Source of the DNA: Fremontodendron californicum
Taxonomy: Eukaryota > Streptophyta > Magnoliopsida > Malvales > Malvaceae
Length of the DNA stretch: 64,000 bases
Direction: 5' to 3'
Assembly: GCA_030761205.1 (NCBI GenBank)
Contig: JAULJL010000027.1
Span: forward strand, 8,127,001 to 8,191,000
In this document: one piece after another, positions 22,700-35,285 of the stretch
Layout: every line of letters starts with the position of its first letter
Numbering within the stretch: position 1 is the first letter of the stretch
Notes under the pieces: model-generated
What the model was told of the DNA's origin: nothing
Seen by the model: the letters and a program-made list of their open reading frames with translations, nothing else
Databases searched by the model: none
Program-made: the position numbers and the translations under genes

Positions 22700-25600
22700 A
22701 AAAAAAAGTCTTGGGGATAAAAAAAGGATTGCTGTAATTGCACGCCTTGTGCGTAGTATTTTGGATAACAGGCCTTGATATTTACGAGCCCATTCGGTGA
22801 AGGGATTGTTAAATGGGCTCTATGGTTATGTGGGCATGGGGTTTTTTATCTTTTTTTTTTATAAAGTTAAATCAATGTAGTAAACTCAAAGAAATTTCTA
22901 AGTATGGTATTAATATTAAATATATTTGTTCAAGTTTGATCTGAAATATAAGTTTCAAATTTTGATCAAGTTCATCCATATTTATAAATGGATAGTTAAA
23001 ATCCGTTTAGGCCCGTCCATATTATTTTTTTAAAAGAAAAATTAAATAAATACGTTATTTTTTATTTAATTTTTAATAATTTTATTTTTTATTAAATTTT
23101 AAAATATGAATAACTTAATATAATTTTAAATGTTTACATTATAATATTATATATATTTATTTTTTATATGATATAAATTACATAATATATATAAGAATAA
23201 AAATAATATATTATTAAATGAAAAACAGACTGAGTTCAGACATTGATTGCTGGAGCCAAGATTTGGCCCATCTTCTAAATGATCCTCATTTTTGTCCAAA
23301 CTCATATTCCAGACCTAATATTTTTATCTAAATCCTTCTAAATATCAAACAAATCTTCAGATCTAAACGAATAATCCGATATTTGAACAGGTCTAATTTA
23401 TATATATAAAAATAGATTGAGAAAGGAAAAATGGATTTAGATGCACGTCAGATGCGCATTAAATTGTACATATCAATTAACTAAATAACTTTATTATTTA
23501 TAATTGCTTGAATATGTGATATACCTTTAAACTTATTTGTAGAGTTTTTAAACTTATTGACTCGTGGATTAGATCTCTTTATGAATTAGGTTGTCAGTTA
23601 AGCTTATAGGTTAAATCCAATTCAGATTTTGGATATAAAATTTTAATTTCAGATCCAACACGATTTAGAATATTAATTTATTAATAAAAAGAAATTATTA
23701 TAATTTAATTTAAAAATATATCTAAACATATTTTTTAATTTTTTAATATTATTTTCAATAATATTGGAAATGCTCGGGTTTAAGTGGACGAGTCGAACCG
23801 ACTTGATTTGATCTTATCGATCCACTAAAATAAAACAAAAAATAAAGAAGTATTATGTTAAATATTTACTAAAATAAAATATCCACTAAAAATCGGATAA
23901 AGTCGATAAAAAATATGTTTTAGGTTTTTTTTTTCTTATAAATAATAAAATTTGAATTTTTAATTTTATATTATCGCACCATTAAATTAAATATATATTT
24001 TTATATTAATTATATTTAATATTTATTTAATATTAAAATTATTTTTAAATTAAACTTATCGATCCAACTGATATCATAAAACCGGTCAACTAAGATGCCA
24101 ACATGCAAGTAAAAATATAAAAAAAATCATACTTTCTCTCTCTTCTCTTCTCTCTCGCGTTCTTTCTTCCTTTTCTTACCAAAAATAGTTTTTTTTTGTT
24201 AATTTCTTTTTTGTTTGTGATTAAAATTTTGTATGGGTTTTTATGTGGGTTGCTTTAGATATTGTTTGAATTTGTAATAGTTTGGAAGCGGATGAATTTT
24301 GTATGGGTTTAGTGCTTTTGGATATTTTCCTCTAACAAACAAAAAGTCTGCTGAATAATCTTTGAAGAACAAAGATTTCTACTTACGATTTTTCTTATTA
24401 ATTGCTTGCTTAGGCTGATTGGAAATTTTTTCCCTCAAATTGCTTTGTTAATAGCTATAGGTGATCGGTGTTTTTGTGATTTGCTCCGATGACAAGTGAT
24501 GAAAGACTGCTTGAATTTTTCCCCAAATTAATTTTGTCCGCAACATATAAACCCTAAAACCCCCTTTGTTTCAAAAGCAAATTTCGTTTTTTATTTTTAT
24601 TTTTATTTTTAATTTGGGTTGAATAACCAAAATTATAGCTTTGCCATTTTTTTACCCAAATTATCCATTTGGACAATAGTGATCCCACGACAGCCTTGCA
24701 AATGCCACTTTAGCAAGAACCTTTTTGGTTATTTTAAAATAATTTTATGATATCCATGAACAAAATATGTTTTTATCATAAAATCTCAAAAAAAAATTGA
24801 TAATTGAATCCCTAAAAAGAAGAGAAATTAAAATAAAAAGTTGATGATCAAGAAGGATAGTTGAAAGCAAAAACTTGGGGAAAATCAAGTGGACAAGGTT
24901 TGCAGTAGATTTGGATTGCCGTTTAAAATTTTTTATTTATCTTATTTAGATTCTATTAGAAAACTTATATTATCATTTAAAAATTATTAAAAAAAATGTT
25001 ATATTAATATTTATATATTTTTATAATTAAATTTAAATAAAAAATAATTTTTTATTTAATAAATAATAATTCGAATTGGATTGATTCAAATTGAAATTTT
25101 TATTTATTTAAACCTCGTTTATTTTAAATCGGATATGTCAAGTCAGAAAAATAATTTAACTTTTGAACAGATTTAATTTGAAAGATACAAGTGTGACTGC
25201 TTCTCACAAAAAAACTCCTTTTCTTTTTATCTTCAACTCCAAAATTAGGAATATACACTGTTTTCTACAAATATAACATTATACTGTATAAAAATACATA
25301 TTTCTTTCTTAATCAAGAGAGAGAAAGTGTGAGGGCAGAGAAAGAGAGGAGTATATGAGAAGCTTCATTGGCTTACTATTTCTCTGATTTTGATGCATTG
25401 CAGAAAAGGGAAAAAAATTGGTGACTTGAACTCCTTGTAAAATAGCATGCATCAACTTATATATAAATGCATGTAACTTTTCGATTATGATTAGAACTTT
25501 ATTGCTTACAAATACTTCTGTCTTATTAAATTATGGACTTATGGTTCATGTCATTTGAGAATTAATATGTTAGAACCTTTTATATGTTTGAAATATGTTT

Positions 25601-26000
25601 GTTATTTGAAACTTGAAAGCTAAATGCCTATGCTATTAGATTGTGTTTATAACGCAAAAAGTATGTGTCTATGTTTAATAACATTGATATAGATTATGTC
25701 ATTAATGCAACAATTATTTATGCCTTAAATTAATCTATCATTTTGCTTGAAAAAAGGAGACAATTTTAAAATATAAATTTTGTTTGAATATTTATGTTTA
25801 AATATCTATCTTAGTTAAATATTGATAAATGTTTTGATTAAATATTTTCCTAAATTTTCACATTCAAAGCGCATTTTATATAAGACATTAATGTTTGGCA
25901 TGATTTATGAGAATTATGCATTTTATTCTTTTATATTTTTGCTCATAATATTATGTTATGACTTTGTGATCATTGTGGTAAGATGCTTAAATTGGATGCA
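22700..26000. repeat. Long AT-rich spacer with decayed small transposons
   Basis: No gene recognised. 22890-23400, 23560-24090 and 24950-25190 carry decayed elements: short GC-richer ends with cggattt/cgaattgga words around interiors like 'ttataattaaatttaaata'. Parts recur at 46.0, 54.2 and 60.8 kb. 23790-24090 also resembles the element copies at 44.7 and 55.5 kb (aaaccggtcaac-type end). 24130-24180 is a CT-rich leader-like tract without a following exon. 25320-25360 is GA-rich. Confidence 0.45.
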
Positions 26001-26002
26001 GT

Positions 26003-27003
26003 TGTTGGAATTGATTTTATAAAACATGATTAATGAGTACTTTTGAGGTCAAAATATTTGTGAGGGTCCACTCACATTTGTGGTTAAAACTTTGTTAGAT
26101 TTTGTACTCCAACATGAATCATTTAACATGGAACATTAACATATTTAAAACCAATTATAGGTGAATGAGAAATTGATCTCAAAGAACCTTTGGACGGAAA
26201 AATGACAAACCCAAAAATTCTCAAATATTTGATTGATTACAAGCTTGTCTTGTGGTTTAGACCATAGGTTCGTGAGCTCGGGTTTGGTTAAATGGAAAAA
26301 AAATTTGTTGTTTAATCCCTGTCTGATCGGTAACTTTTCAGTCCCTAATGTCTTAGGACATGAACCAATACATTAATTATGGTGTGATATACATGAATGT
26401 TATTATCAACATTCATGAATTGTGGACATTCATGAATTATGAAATTCATGAACTTACTTTATGTACATTCGTGAATTTGATCATTGATGTGCTATATATA
26501 TTCATCATAATTAATATACATTCATGTTTCATGTACGTTCATTTAGGTAACTAATGTTAAGGAAGTCCTATATATAAGTGCTTTGAGTGGATAAGAAATT
26601 CATTCAACAATTTTTAAGCTCTTTTCTTCCTTTGTTGTTACGGTTTTAAGGCTCTTGTTTTATTTGTTCTTTCTATTCTAAAGCTTAGGAGTCTGTCATT
26701 GTAGAGAGAAAATTGAGTCAAATTCTTTAAGTTCGTGGACTTTGAAAAGTTATGCAACTTTTCAAGGTGGTCTTGTTGAAATCGTGGGAGGCAATTGCAT
26801 TAACTCCGTGTGCATCAAGTGACGGGCAATTTCGTCTTAACGACAAAGGGTTCAATTCTTGGCAACAACGTTAACTTCTATATTCTTCAATTTTGTCTTC
26901 TATAAGTAAGTTTTCTAATATTCTATTTTAAGACATTCAATTTAATTGTTGCAAGTAAATATCTTCAACAAGATTTTTACAAATATACAAAATATCTCCA
27001 ACA
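26003..27003 (+). mobile_element. Possible old Copia-type LTR
   Basis: Begins TGTTGGA and ends TCCAACA, the usual short inverted ends of Copia LTRs, about 1 kb apart. Inside are a TATA-like 'cctatatataagtgc' at about 26567 and, just before it, a cluster of attcatgaat-type palindromes (26388-26541). A run of purines resembling a polypurine tract lies downstream at about 27355-27365. No target duplication (gcagt versus acacc), no canonical tRNA-Met primer site and no gag-pol coding were found, so this is a decayed or mis-bounded call. Confidence 0.35.
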
Positions 27004-27497
27004 ACACCTGCTCTTATGCTTGAATACATGTATTTGGGCATTGTTGTATTTATGTGCTTGAATACATAAATACTTTATATTATAGAATACTTACTTATAT
27101 GTTCTAGAGAATTGTACAATATTTTCAATTGATCTCCTTTTTGCTAAGACAAAAATGGAGACAAATATTTTATGGGCAAAAATGAATTGTGTTAAGTTGG
27201 AGATTGTGATATTGAAATTTTGAATTGGAATGTATAATTGTGCAACTAGCTTTGTTTAAAAGGAGTTTTTTATCAACTTGTTTTTAAAATTTTTGACTCA
27301 CTTTTTGAACATTTTATAAAAACCAAATTTTATCTTAAAGTTTTGTTATATAAAAAAGGGAGATTGTTAGCTTTAAATTGATTATTGTTTTGAAATGATA
27401 AAATTTTAAGTGTGATTTTCAAATTAAATTTGCTTTAGACTTTTTGAGAAATGAAATTCTTTAATGTGCTTCATTTCAAAATGTAAGTCCAAATGAT

Positions 27498-28500
27498 TAG
27501 GGGTGAGCATTCGGTCAGTTCGGTCGGTTCAGTTCAACAACACCGATAATCGATTAGGCCGACTAAATTCAAAAAACTGACCGAATCAATCGACATAAAG
27601 GATTCAAACCGAACTTAATCGATTCGGTTCGATCGATTATTTCGGTTTTCATGTTGCTGGTTCAGAGCTTCTATGCCTATTCAAAGCAATAGATAACATC
27701 AAAGCAAAATAGACACAGCCCTACCCTGCCACTCCAGTAGAATAAAGATGATATCAAAACAATAGATAACAAGCGACAATCTAGTAGCATACTAATATCG
27801 AAGAAGATAACCATAATTGCAGAACCAATAAGTGGGAAAAAAATTTGTTTCAATTGAGCAAGAAAAAGCAAAAATAAAAGTTAATAAAAGAAACATTACT
27901 GCTATATACGTATGAGTGGAGACGTGGAGTGGGTTGAGGCAGGCGGCACCGCGGCAGCACCAGAAGAACAAAAGAAGCCCAGAGGGATAGAGAAAGGAGG
28001 CAGCTGGAGACTGGTATAGTTGGAGGCGCATGAATGATCGGGTTAGGTCGTTAGGGTTTTTGAATGGTTTCTAAGAATGATCGAGTTAGAAGCTTAGAAA
28101 AGGGAGTTGGGGCTTAGGGCTGACTGGCTGTAGGGGTTTAAAATTTGTAAATTGACTGAAAGAATCAAAGAAAATGAGAAAGGCTGAAAGGGACAAAGAG
28201 GACTTTGGGTTGGCTTAGGTTGGGTTTAGGATTGGGAAAAAAAATCATTTGGGTATGTTAGGTAATTAGGTTTGGGTTGGCTTCATTTGGATTTTGGGTT
28301 TGGGTATCTTGGCTGGCTGGGTTTGGGTTTAATTTAAATATTATTAATAAATTTTTTTTGTTGGTTTAATCAGTCGGTTCGGTTTATAAATTTTAAATCG
28401 CAATCGACGTTACCGTAAATAGATGAAACCCAACCGAAAAAACCGAATTCGGTCAGTTTTTTCGGTTTAGTCAATTTTTCGACTTTCTTGTACCCCTACA
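27498..28500. mobile_element. hAT-like non-autonomous element, about 1 kb
   Basis: Left end 'taggggtgagcattcggt' and right end '...ttgtacccctaca' are inverted relatives (taggggt/acccct). Both subterminal zones are dense in cggttcgg and ccgaa words in opposite orientation (27510-27655 and 28370-28490). The 27.9-28.1 kb centre is GC-richer and could be a captured fragment or leftover internal sequence. No transposase frame survives and an 8-bp target duplication is not clear. Confidence 0.55.
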
Positions 28501-28624
28501 GTTGATCTTTAAAAAAAAATGTTTTTTTTTTTACTTAATATAATTTTAACATTATTGTTTAAAAGAAAAGAAACTCTTTCAATATGTCTTATTTGACTAA
28601 AATTTTCATTCTCGGATTTGAGAA

Positions 28625-29115
28625 TTCCAAAAACTACAAGTTTTGGAGAAGTTGATTGCGAAGGACAAGGAAGCTAGAAAATCACTTGAAATAGACCTGG
28701 AAGAGGCTACTAAGTCACTTGATGGTATGAATCAGAATATATTGAAACTTTCTAGAGATCTTGAAAGGGCTAATGCTAAAATATCTAGTCTAGAGGATGA
28801 GAAAATGGTGCTTTATATAATACTTATAGAGCAGAAGAGCATCTAAAGAAGCCCATGAAAATAGGAAAGATGATCATAACCTTATCATGGCACTTGGCAA
28901 GGAAAGGGAGAGTTTGAAAAAGTGAGCGAAGAAACTTAAGGAAGAATTGACATCTGCTAAAGGCGAAATGTTACGGTTGAGTCGTCAAATAAATTTCATC
29001 TAAAGTTCCTGTAAATAATCAGCATCCATCGATAGAAAAGTGAAACAGAAGCAAAAGTCACTGTCAGTGTAAGGAAAACTAGCGGAAGGAGAAAAAGGTA
29101 GCTCTCAATGAGGCT
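28625..29115 (+). pseudogene. Relic of MFP1 (MAR-binding filament-like protein) C-terminus
   Basis: A coiled-coil stretch reads QVLEKLIAKDKEARKSLE, then DLERANAKISSLEDEK, and after breaks DHNLIMALGKERESLKK, LKEELTSAKGEMLRLSRQI and a basic tail with KVTVSVRKTS-like residues. This order agrees with my memory of the C-terminal rod and tail of MFP1, a chloroplast thylakoid/nucleoid coiled-coil protein. It is interrupted by TAA codons, a TGA (near 28923) and frameshifts. The N-terminal exons are absent. Identity is probable, not proved. Confidence 0.65.
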
Positions 29116-29489
29116 ATGAACCATCCCGATTCCTGAGTTCTAATACTCTTTCTCCTAGATTTTGATTGTTGCTCTGACAAATTTTCGCACTACATTTGTA
29201 TTGTTACTGTATAAAATATAAATATGACACCCAGGTAAGCAAATTAAGGAATTTACTTTTGCATGTAAAGATCCATCATTTACTTCTTCTTGATGAAATA
29301 CTAACACAGGTTCTGAAGGTTTTTTTTTTCTTCCAATAATGAAAACATTAACCTTTGCATGTTCCTTGGGAGTTAAGGTGCAATCTATTCTGCATTTCAT
29401 TGCTTGGGTGTTTAATACTCTGCAGCCTGCTTAAGAATGCATCTGTTGGGGTGGAAAATGCTTAAGACAAGAAATCAAAATAGATGTTG

Positions 29490-29600
29490 ACATGGTGGTG
29501 TATTCGTGTCGGATTTATGTTATTTTTTTAGTGTAGTGTGTATTTTAATTATTTTTCTATATCGTATTCGTGTCGTGTCCGAAATTGCTAGGTATACTCA
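29490..29600 (-). repeat. Dispersed repeat copy of the tandem-array family
   Basis: Phrases 'gtattcgtgtcgtgtccgaaatt' (inverted) and tgtattcgtgtcgg match, in reverse complement, the family expanded at 30.6-34.4 kb. Confidence 0.55.
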
Positions 29601-29810
29601 CATTAGAAAAATTACATAGCTGTTTTAGATCCTGAATCAATCTGAGTAAGGATATATATAGTTTCATCCATACTCCAATTGAGTAAGCCTTGATAGCTCT
29701 CTGGAAAAACCATGAATTTGCCATTTTGATGTTATCTTTGAAGGGGTTGCAATTTATTGCTGGAAATTGGAAGTCCAAGATTAAGTAAATTGTTCAACAT
29801 TAATAATAAC

Positions 29811-29850
29811 TAGATATATGCCAGCGCTTCACTGCGGGTACGTTATCGGA
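29811..29850 (-). mobile_element. Possible Helitron 3-prime terminus relic
   Basis: On the minus strand the sequence reads cccgcagtgaagcgctggc, then atatatCTAG followed by T. This is the plan of a Helitron 3-prime end: a GC-rich imperfect hairpin about ten bases before CTRR, with insertion before T. No matching 5-prime TC end was found. Confidence 0.35.
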
Positions 29851-30088
29851 TTTGAATTGATATTTTATGATAAAGTTGAAAGATTAAAAAGTAAGAAGAG
29901 TAAAGATAATTTAGAAAAAATAATAACTCTCATCATTATACGACACCTGATAAAAAATTGAGAGTTATTTGAATATAGTCAATTAGATCCGGCAATTTCA
30001 TGGATACAACATAATTATAGGATACGAACATAACATGAAAAAAAATAATTAAAACACGACACGATACGAAAAATAACATGAACATGAC

Positions 30089-30642
30089 GGTTAAAGTACT
30101 TAAATAGTCCCTGTATTATAGTTAAAAGTGCATTTTAGTCCCTATACTATAAAAGCGAGTAATTTAATCCTTTACGTTTGAAATTGATGCAAAAAAGTAA
30201 AATTGGTAACAGTGTTAATGGGAAATTGTTTAAATGCTGACATGGATATGTGAAACTGACAAAAAATATGACTTGAAAAAAAAATGATGACGTGTCATTT
30301 TTTTAACTCAAGTGGAATCTAGAAAACATAATATTTTTTACCTAAATCCCTCCTTACCCTTAAAAATATGTCATCATTTTTTTCGAAGTCATCTATTCTG
30401 TCAGTTTCTAAATTTAACCTGAACAAAAAAATTTGACACATCATCGTTTTTTTTCAAGTCATCTATTCTGTCAGTTTCACATGTCTACGTTAGTATTTAG
30501 ACGATTTTCCATTAACACTATTATCAATTTTACTTCTTTGCACCAATTTCAAACGTACAAGAATTAAATTACTCACTTCTATAGTAGAGGGACTAAAATG
30601 CACTTTTGACTATAGTACAAGAACTATCTAGATACTTTAACC
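30089..30642. mobile_element. Fold-back MITE inside the repeat family
   Basis: Ends GGTTAAAGTACTTAAATAGT and its imperfect inverse ...CTAGATACTTTAACC. Arms of about 180 bp are inverted copies (gtccctNtactata, attaaattactc, accaatttcaaacgta, cattaacacta). It is flanked by tgaacatgac on both sides (30079-30088 and 30643-30652), a 9-10-bp target duplication, as for Mutator-superfamily MITEs. It has the same plan as 44320-44711. No coding capacity. Confidence 0.85.
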
Positions 30643-32080
30643 TGAACATGACACAAATATACGAACGTGTCAAAATTTACATAAAACGAATTATTAATAT
30701 GTTAAAGTTTATATAAATTTATAAGACTTTGAGCACACGAAAAAAATAACACGAACACGACAGTAAAAATAACATGAACACGATACAGACGTGTCAAAAT
30801 CTACATAAAACGAATTATTAACATGTAAAAATTATATAAATTTATAATACTTTGAACAAACGAAAAAATAACACGAACTCGAATACGGCACAAAAAATAA
30901 CATGAACATGACACGAATACACAAACGTGTTAAAATCTACATAAAACGAATTATTAACATGTAAAAATTATATAAATTTATAATATTTTAAACACAAAAA
31001 AATAACATGAACACAATTTTTTCTCTTATTTTTTTTTTCACTTTCCTTTCTTCCCTCATTATCTTTCTTTTTCCTTTCTTTTCTTTCTTTCCCTATTCAT
31101 CAAAAAAAAAAACTTGAAAACACCCTAACTAACCCTCCAACCTCCTTAATACCCAAGTTTAGTTGTCTCAAAGCAAGAGCACCTAAAATTGAAATTGACA
31201 TTCTCTTTGTTTTGGGACAATTTTTAAGTATTGTTATAGATAGATAGGTATAGAGGTATAGATTATTATAGATTAATATAGACAAACAATAACTTCAATC
31301 ATTATACGACACTTGACACAAAATTGTGAGTTATTTGAATCATGTCAATTAGACCTGATAATTTTGGACATAACATATTATACAACACGAACACAATATT
31401 GAAAGAATAATTAAAATACAACACGAATACACGAACGTGTCAAATCTACATAAAACAAATTACTAACATGTCAAAAATTTATATAACTATATAATACATT
31501 TTATATGATTATGACACGAAAAAATAACACGAATATGATGACACAAAATTGGTAGTTATTCGAATAGTGTCAATTAGACCTGGTAATTTCAAACACAACA
31601 TGATTATACGACACAAACACAACATGAGAAAAATAATTAAAACACGATACAAAAAATAACATGAACACGACACGAATATATGAACGCGTCAAAATCTATA
31701 TAAATGAATTATAAACATGTCAAAATTTATATAAATATATAATACATTGAACACTATTATGACACAAAAAATAACACCAACACGATATAAATACACAAAA
31801 CTTTCTTTCTTTCTTTTTCTCTCTCTTTTTCTTTCTTTCTTTCTTTTTTTCTTTCATTTCATTTCCTTTCCTTTCCTTTCCTTTCTTTCCCTCTTTCTCT
31901 TTCTCTTTCTCTTTCTTTTCTTTTCTTTTCTTCCTTCACAATAATAAAAAAAAGTAGCAACTCAATACCCCAATTACCCTCCAAATCCTAATTAACCTTT
32001 AAGCTTAGTTGTCCCCTAAGTCATACTTCTTGATTTCAAATTAAGTATTCTCATGATTTTGGGGATAACTTTTATAGTCA
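30643..32080. repeat. Degenerate, irregular copies of the array family
   Basis: Repeated phrases 'cgtgtcaaaatctacataaa', acgaattattaacatgt, atataatac and gacacgaaaaataacacgaa recur at irregular spacing. Pyrimidine tracts occur at 31019-31095 and 31801-31935. This looks like the older flank of the ordered array to the right. Confidence 0.75.
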
Positions 32081-34384
32081 GTATAAATATATAATACCTT
32101 GAATAAGATTATGACATGAAAAAGTAACAAGAACACGGTTATATGTGACACAAAATTGAGAGTTATTTGAATAGTGTCAATTACACTTGATAATTTTGAA
32201 CATAACATGATTGTACGACACGAACACAACATAAAAAAAAACTAAAACACGACACGACACGAAAAATAACATGAACACGACACGAATACACGAAAATGCA
32301 AAATCTACATAAAACGAATTATTAACGTGTCAACATTTATATAAATATATAATATATTGAATACGATCATGACACTAAAAAATAACACAAATACAATACA
32401 AATACACAAATATTTATCTTTTTTCTCTTTTCTTCTTCTTTCATTTCATTTCATTTCTTTTTTCACCCAAAAAAAATGAGGTTGCTACGTGGCATCCCCA
32501 CTTAAAGCAATTCCTCCTCAAATTGAGGGGGATTGCTTTTATATATTCTTAAAAATATATAATACCTTGAATATGGTTATGACATGAAAAAGTAACACCA
32601 ACACGGTTACATGTGACACAAAATTGGGAGTTATTTAAATAGTGTTAATTAGACATGACAATTTTGAACATAACATGATTATACGACATGAATACAATAT
32701 AGGAAAAATAATTAAAACATGACACGACACAAAAAATAACATAAACATGACACGAATACACGAACATGCAAAATCTAGATAAAACGAATTATTAACATGT
32801 CAATATTTATATAAATATATAATACATTGAATATGATCATGACACGAAAAAATAACACGAATACGACACAAATACATAAATATTTATCTTTTTTCTCTTT
32901 TCTTTTTTTTTTTCTTTTACCAAAAAAAATAGAAAAAGAAAAATGAGGTTGCCACGTGACAATCCCAATTAAAGCAATTCCCACTCAAATTAAAGGGATT
33001 GCTTTTATATATTCTTATAAATATATAATACATTGAATACGGTTATAACATGAAAATATAACAATAACATGGTTACATGTGACACAAAATTGGAAGTTAT
33101 TGAATAGTGTCAATTAGACATGATAATTTTGAACATAACATGATTATACGACACGAATACACGAACATGCAAAATCTACATAAAACGAATTATTAATGTG
33201 TCAACATTTATATAAATATATAATACATTGAATACGATCATGACACGAAAAAATAACACGAATACGACACAAATACACAAATATTTATCTTTTTTCTCTT
33301 CTTCTTCTTCTTCTTCTTCTTCTTCTTCTTCTTCTTCTTCTTCTTCTTCTTCTTCTTCTTCTTCTTCTTCTTCTTCTTCTTCTTCTTCTTCTTCTTCTTC
33401 CTTTTATTTTCTACCAAAATAAAAAAGAAAAATGAGATTGCCACGTGGCAACCCCAATTAAAGCAATTCCCCTCAAATTGAGAGGGATTGCTTTTATATA
33501 TTTTTATAGATATATAATATCTTGAATACGATTATGACATGAAAAAATAACACGAACACGATAACATGTGACATAAAATTAAGAGTTATTTGAATAGTGT
33601 TAATTAGACATGACAATTTTGAACATAACATGATTATACGACACGAATATGCAAACACGACACGAAAAATAACATGAACCCGACATGAATACACGAATAT
33701 GCAAAATCTAAATGAAACGAATTATTAACGTGTCAACATTTATATAAATATATAATACATACGATCATGACACAAAAAAATAACACGAATACGACACAAA
33801 TATTTATTTATTTTTCTTTTTCTTCTTTCCTTTTTTTTCCCACCAAAATAAAAAAGAAAGAGAAAAATGAGGTTGCCACGTGACAACCCCAATTAAAGCA
33901 ATTCCCCCTCAATTTGAGGGGATTGCTTTTATATATTCTTATAGATATATAATACCTTAAATACGATTATGATATGAAAAAATAAGATAAACACGATTAC
34001 ATGTGACACAAAATTGAGAGTTATTTGAATAGTGTTAATTAGACATGACAATTTTTGAACGTAACATGATTATACGACACGAACACAATATAGAAAAAAA
34101 TTATTAAAACACGACATGAAAAATAATATGAACACACATGAATACACAAATATGCAAAATCTACATAAAACGAATTATTAACGTGTCAACATTTATATAA
34201 ATATATAATATATTGAATACGATCCTAACACGAAAAAAATACGAATACGACACAAATGTTTATTTTTTCTTTCTTTTTTTTTCACCAAATTAAAAGAAAA
34301 AAAAAAGAAAAGAAAAATGAGGTTGCCATGTGACAACCCCAATTAAAGCAATTCCCCCTCAAATTGCTTTTATATATTCTTATA
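32080..34384. repeat. Tandem array of about 450-bp units with stem-loop and pyrimidine tract
   Basis: About five units, with anchor 'gggattgcttttatatatt' recurring near 32530, 32996, 33487 and 33919, and a shortened form near 34366 (spacings about 466, 491, 432, 447). Each unit holds cacgaat/gtgtcaaca blocks, a CT/T-rich pyrimidine tract of different composition, a 'gttgccacgtg' phrase and an inverted repeat aaagcaattcc..ggaattgcttt-like hairpin (for example 33894-33930). The last unit has lost one hairpin arm. Noncoding. Confidence 0.85.
33298..33400. repeat. (TTC)n microsatellite, about 34 repeats
   Basis: An uninterrupted cttcttctt run of about 103 bp inside the third array unit, where sibling units have short mixed CT tracts. 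It creates artefactual Ser-rich and Lys-rich reading frames. Confidence 0.97.
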
Positions 34385-34429
34385 GATTACTGAAGAAAAA
34401 AGAAAATTAAATAATGCAACTTACCGTTT

Positions 34430-34503
34430 CGACCACAGTGGGAGTCGAACCCACGACCTTTTGATCCGAAGTCAAACGCGCTAATCCACTGCGCTATGCG
34501 GTC
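34430..34503 (-). tRNA. tRNA-Arg(UCG)
   Basis: The minus strand reads gaccgcatagcgcagtggat onward, with the acceptor stem GACCGCA pairing to TGTGGTC (one G-U pair). The anticodon stem TTTGA/TCAAA holds the loop CTTCGGA, giving anticodon TCG (arginine, CGA codons). The T arm carries GGTTCGACTCC (box B) and the D arm TAGCGCAGTGG (box A). There is no intron. An A-run on the plus strand near 34403-34406 gives a T4 Pol III terminator downstream. It sits between the tandem array and the SYS1 gene. Confidence 0.95.
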
Positions 34504-35285
34504 AGATTGAAACTTAATCCTTATGGACTTTAGTCAAGGAAAATTACTAGTATTTAAAAAAAAAAATAAAACCTTCAATCCCTCTAGGCCTCTACAAAGA
34601 AGGTTCCAGCGGAGGGCGGAGCCCAGCAGAAGTTTATAATTCTTTATTTGATATGAAAAAAAAAAAGGTTTTAAAAAACAAAAATTGCAGAATTTGTTCA
34701 CATGTACGGCTCCTAGTCCCTAACCTCTCGCGTCTATCGATCTGACGGTTGGTTTTCAATCTTCACCTTTTTTTTTTCCTTTTCTTTTTTGAATCAAAAC
34801 CTGAATTTCATTTAGGTTAGCTGGAATTGGGAAATCTTTCCTTTTTTATTTTTGTTTGCTTGTTTCTGTTAGTATTAGCTTACCCCAAATAACAGTTTTT
34901 TTTCCCGCAGATTCCCTCCAAGAAAAGGCCTTCCAGATTCGGGTTTGTTTCTCTCAGGACTCACTGATTTACCAGATCCGAGTTCGCCAAGTCTCAATTT
35001 TGGGTACACTAAAAATTGAACCTCAAATTCAATTTTAGGATTGAATTTTCATTCTTCAAAAACTGGGTTTTTCTTTAACTTCGAAAAACTCCAGCTGGGC
35101 TACCAATGGTTTTGCTAATCCTTTTAATTTTCTGAGAATTGGGGTTTCGAAAAAATTCATTCAACGGAACTAGTTGTTTTTAGGATCTGACGCTTGGGTA
35201 TAAGGAAAATTTAGTATCCTTTTGAGGAATTTGTTTGGAAATTATTTGGGTTTTTTTGCTGATCTGGGGGTATTCGATTGTAGTC

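Noticed and set aside
31747..31944. Phe/Leu/Ser-rich frame
   Set aside because: Translation of a polypyrimidine tract in the array.
33228..33444. Ser-rich plus-strand and Lys-rich minus-strand frames
   Set aside because: Pure translation of the (TTC)n tract.
35235..35285. Upstream in-frame ATG for the SYS1 gene
   Set aside because: Family members begin MFYG at 35286; the extra 17 residues lack support.
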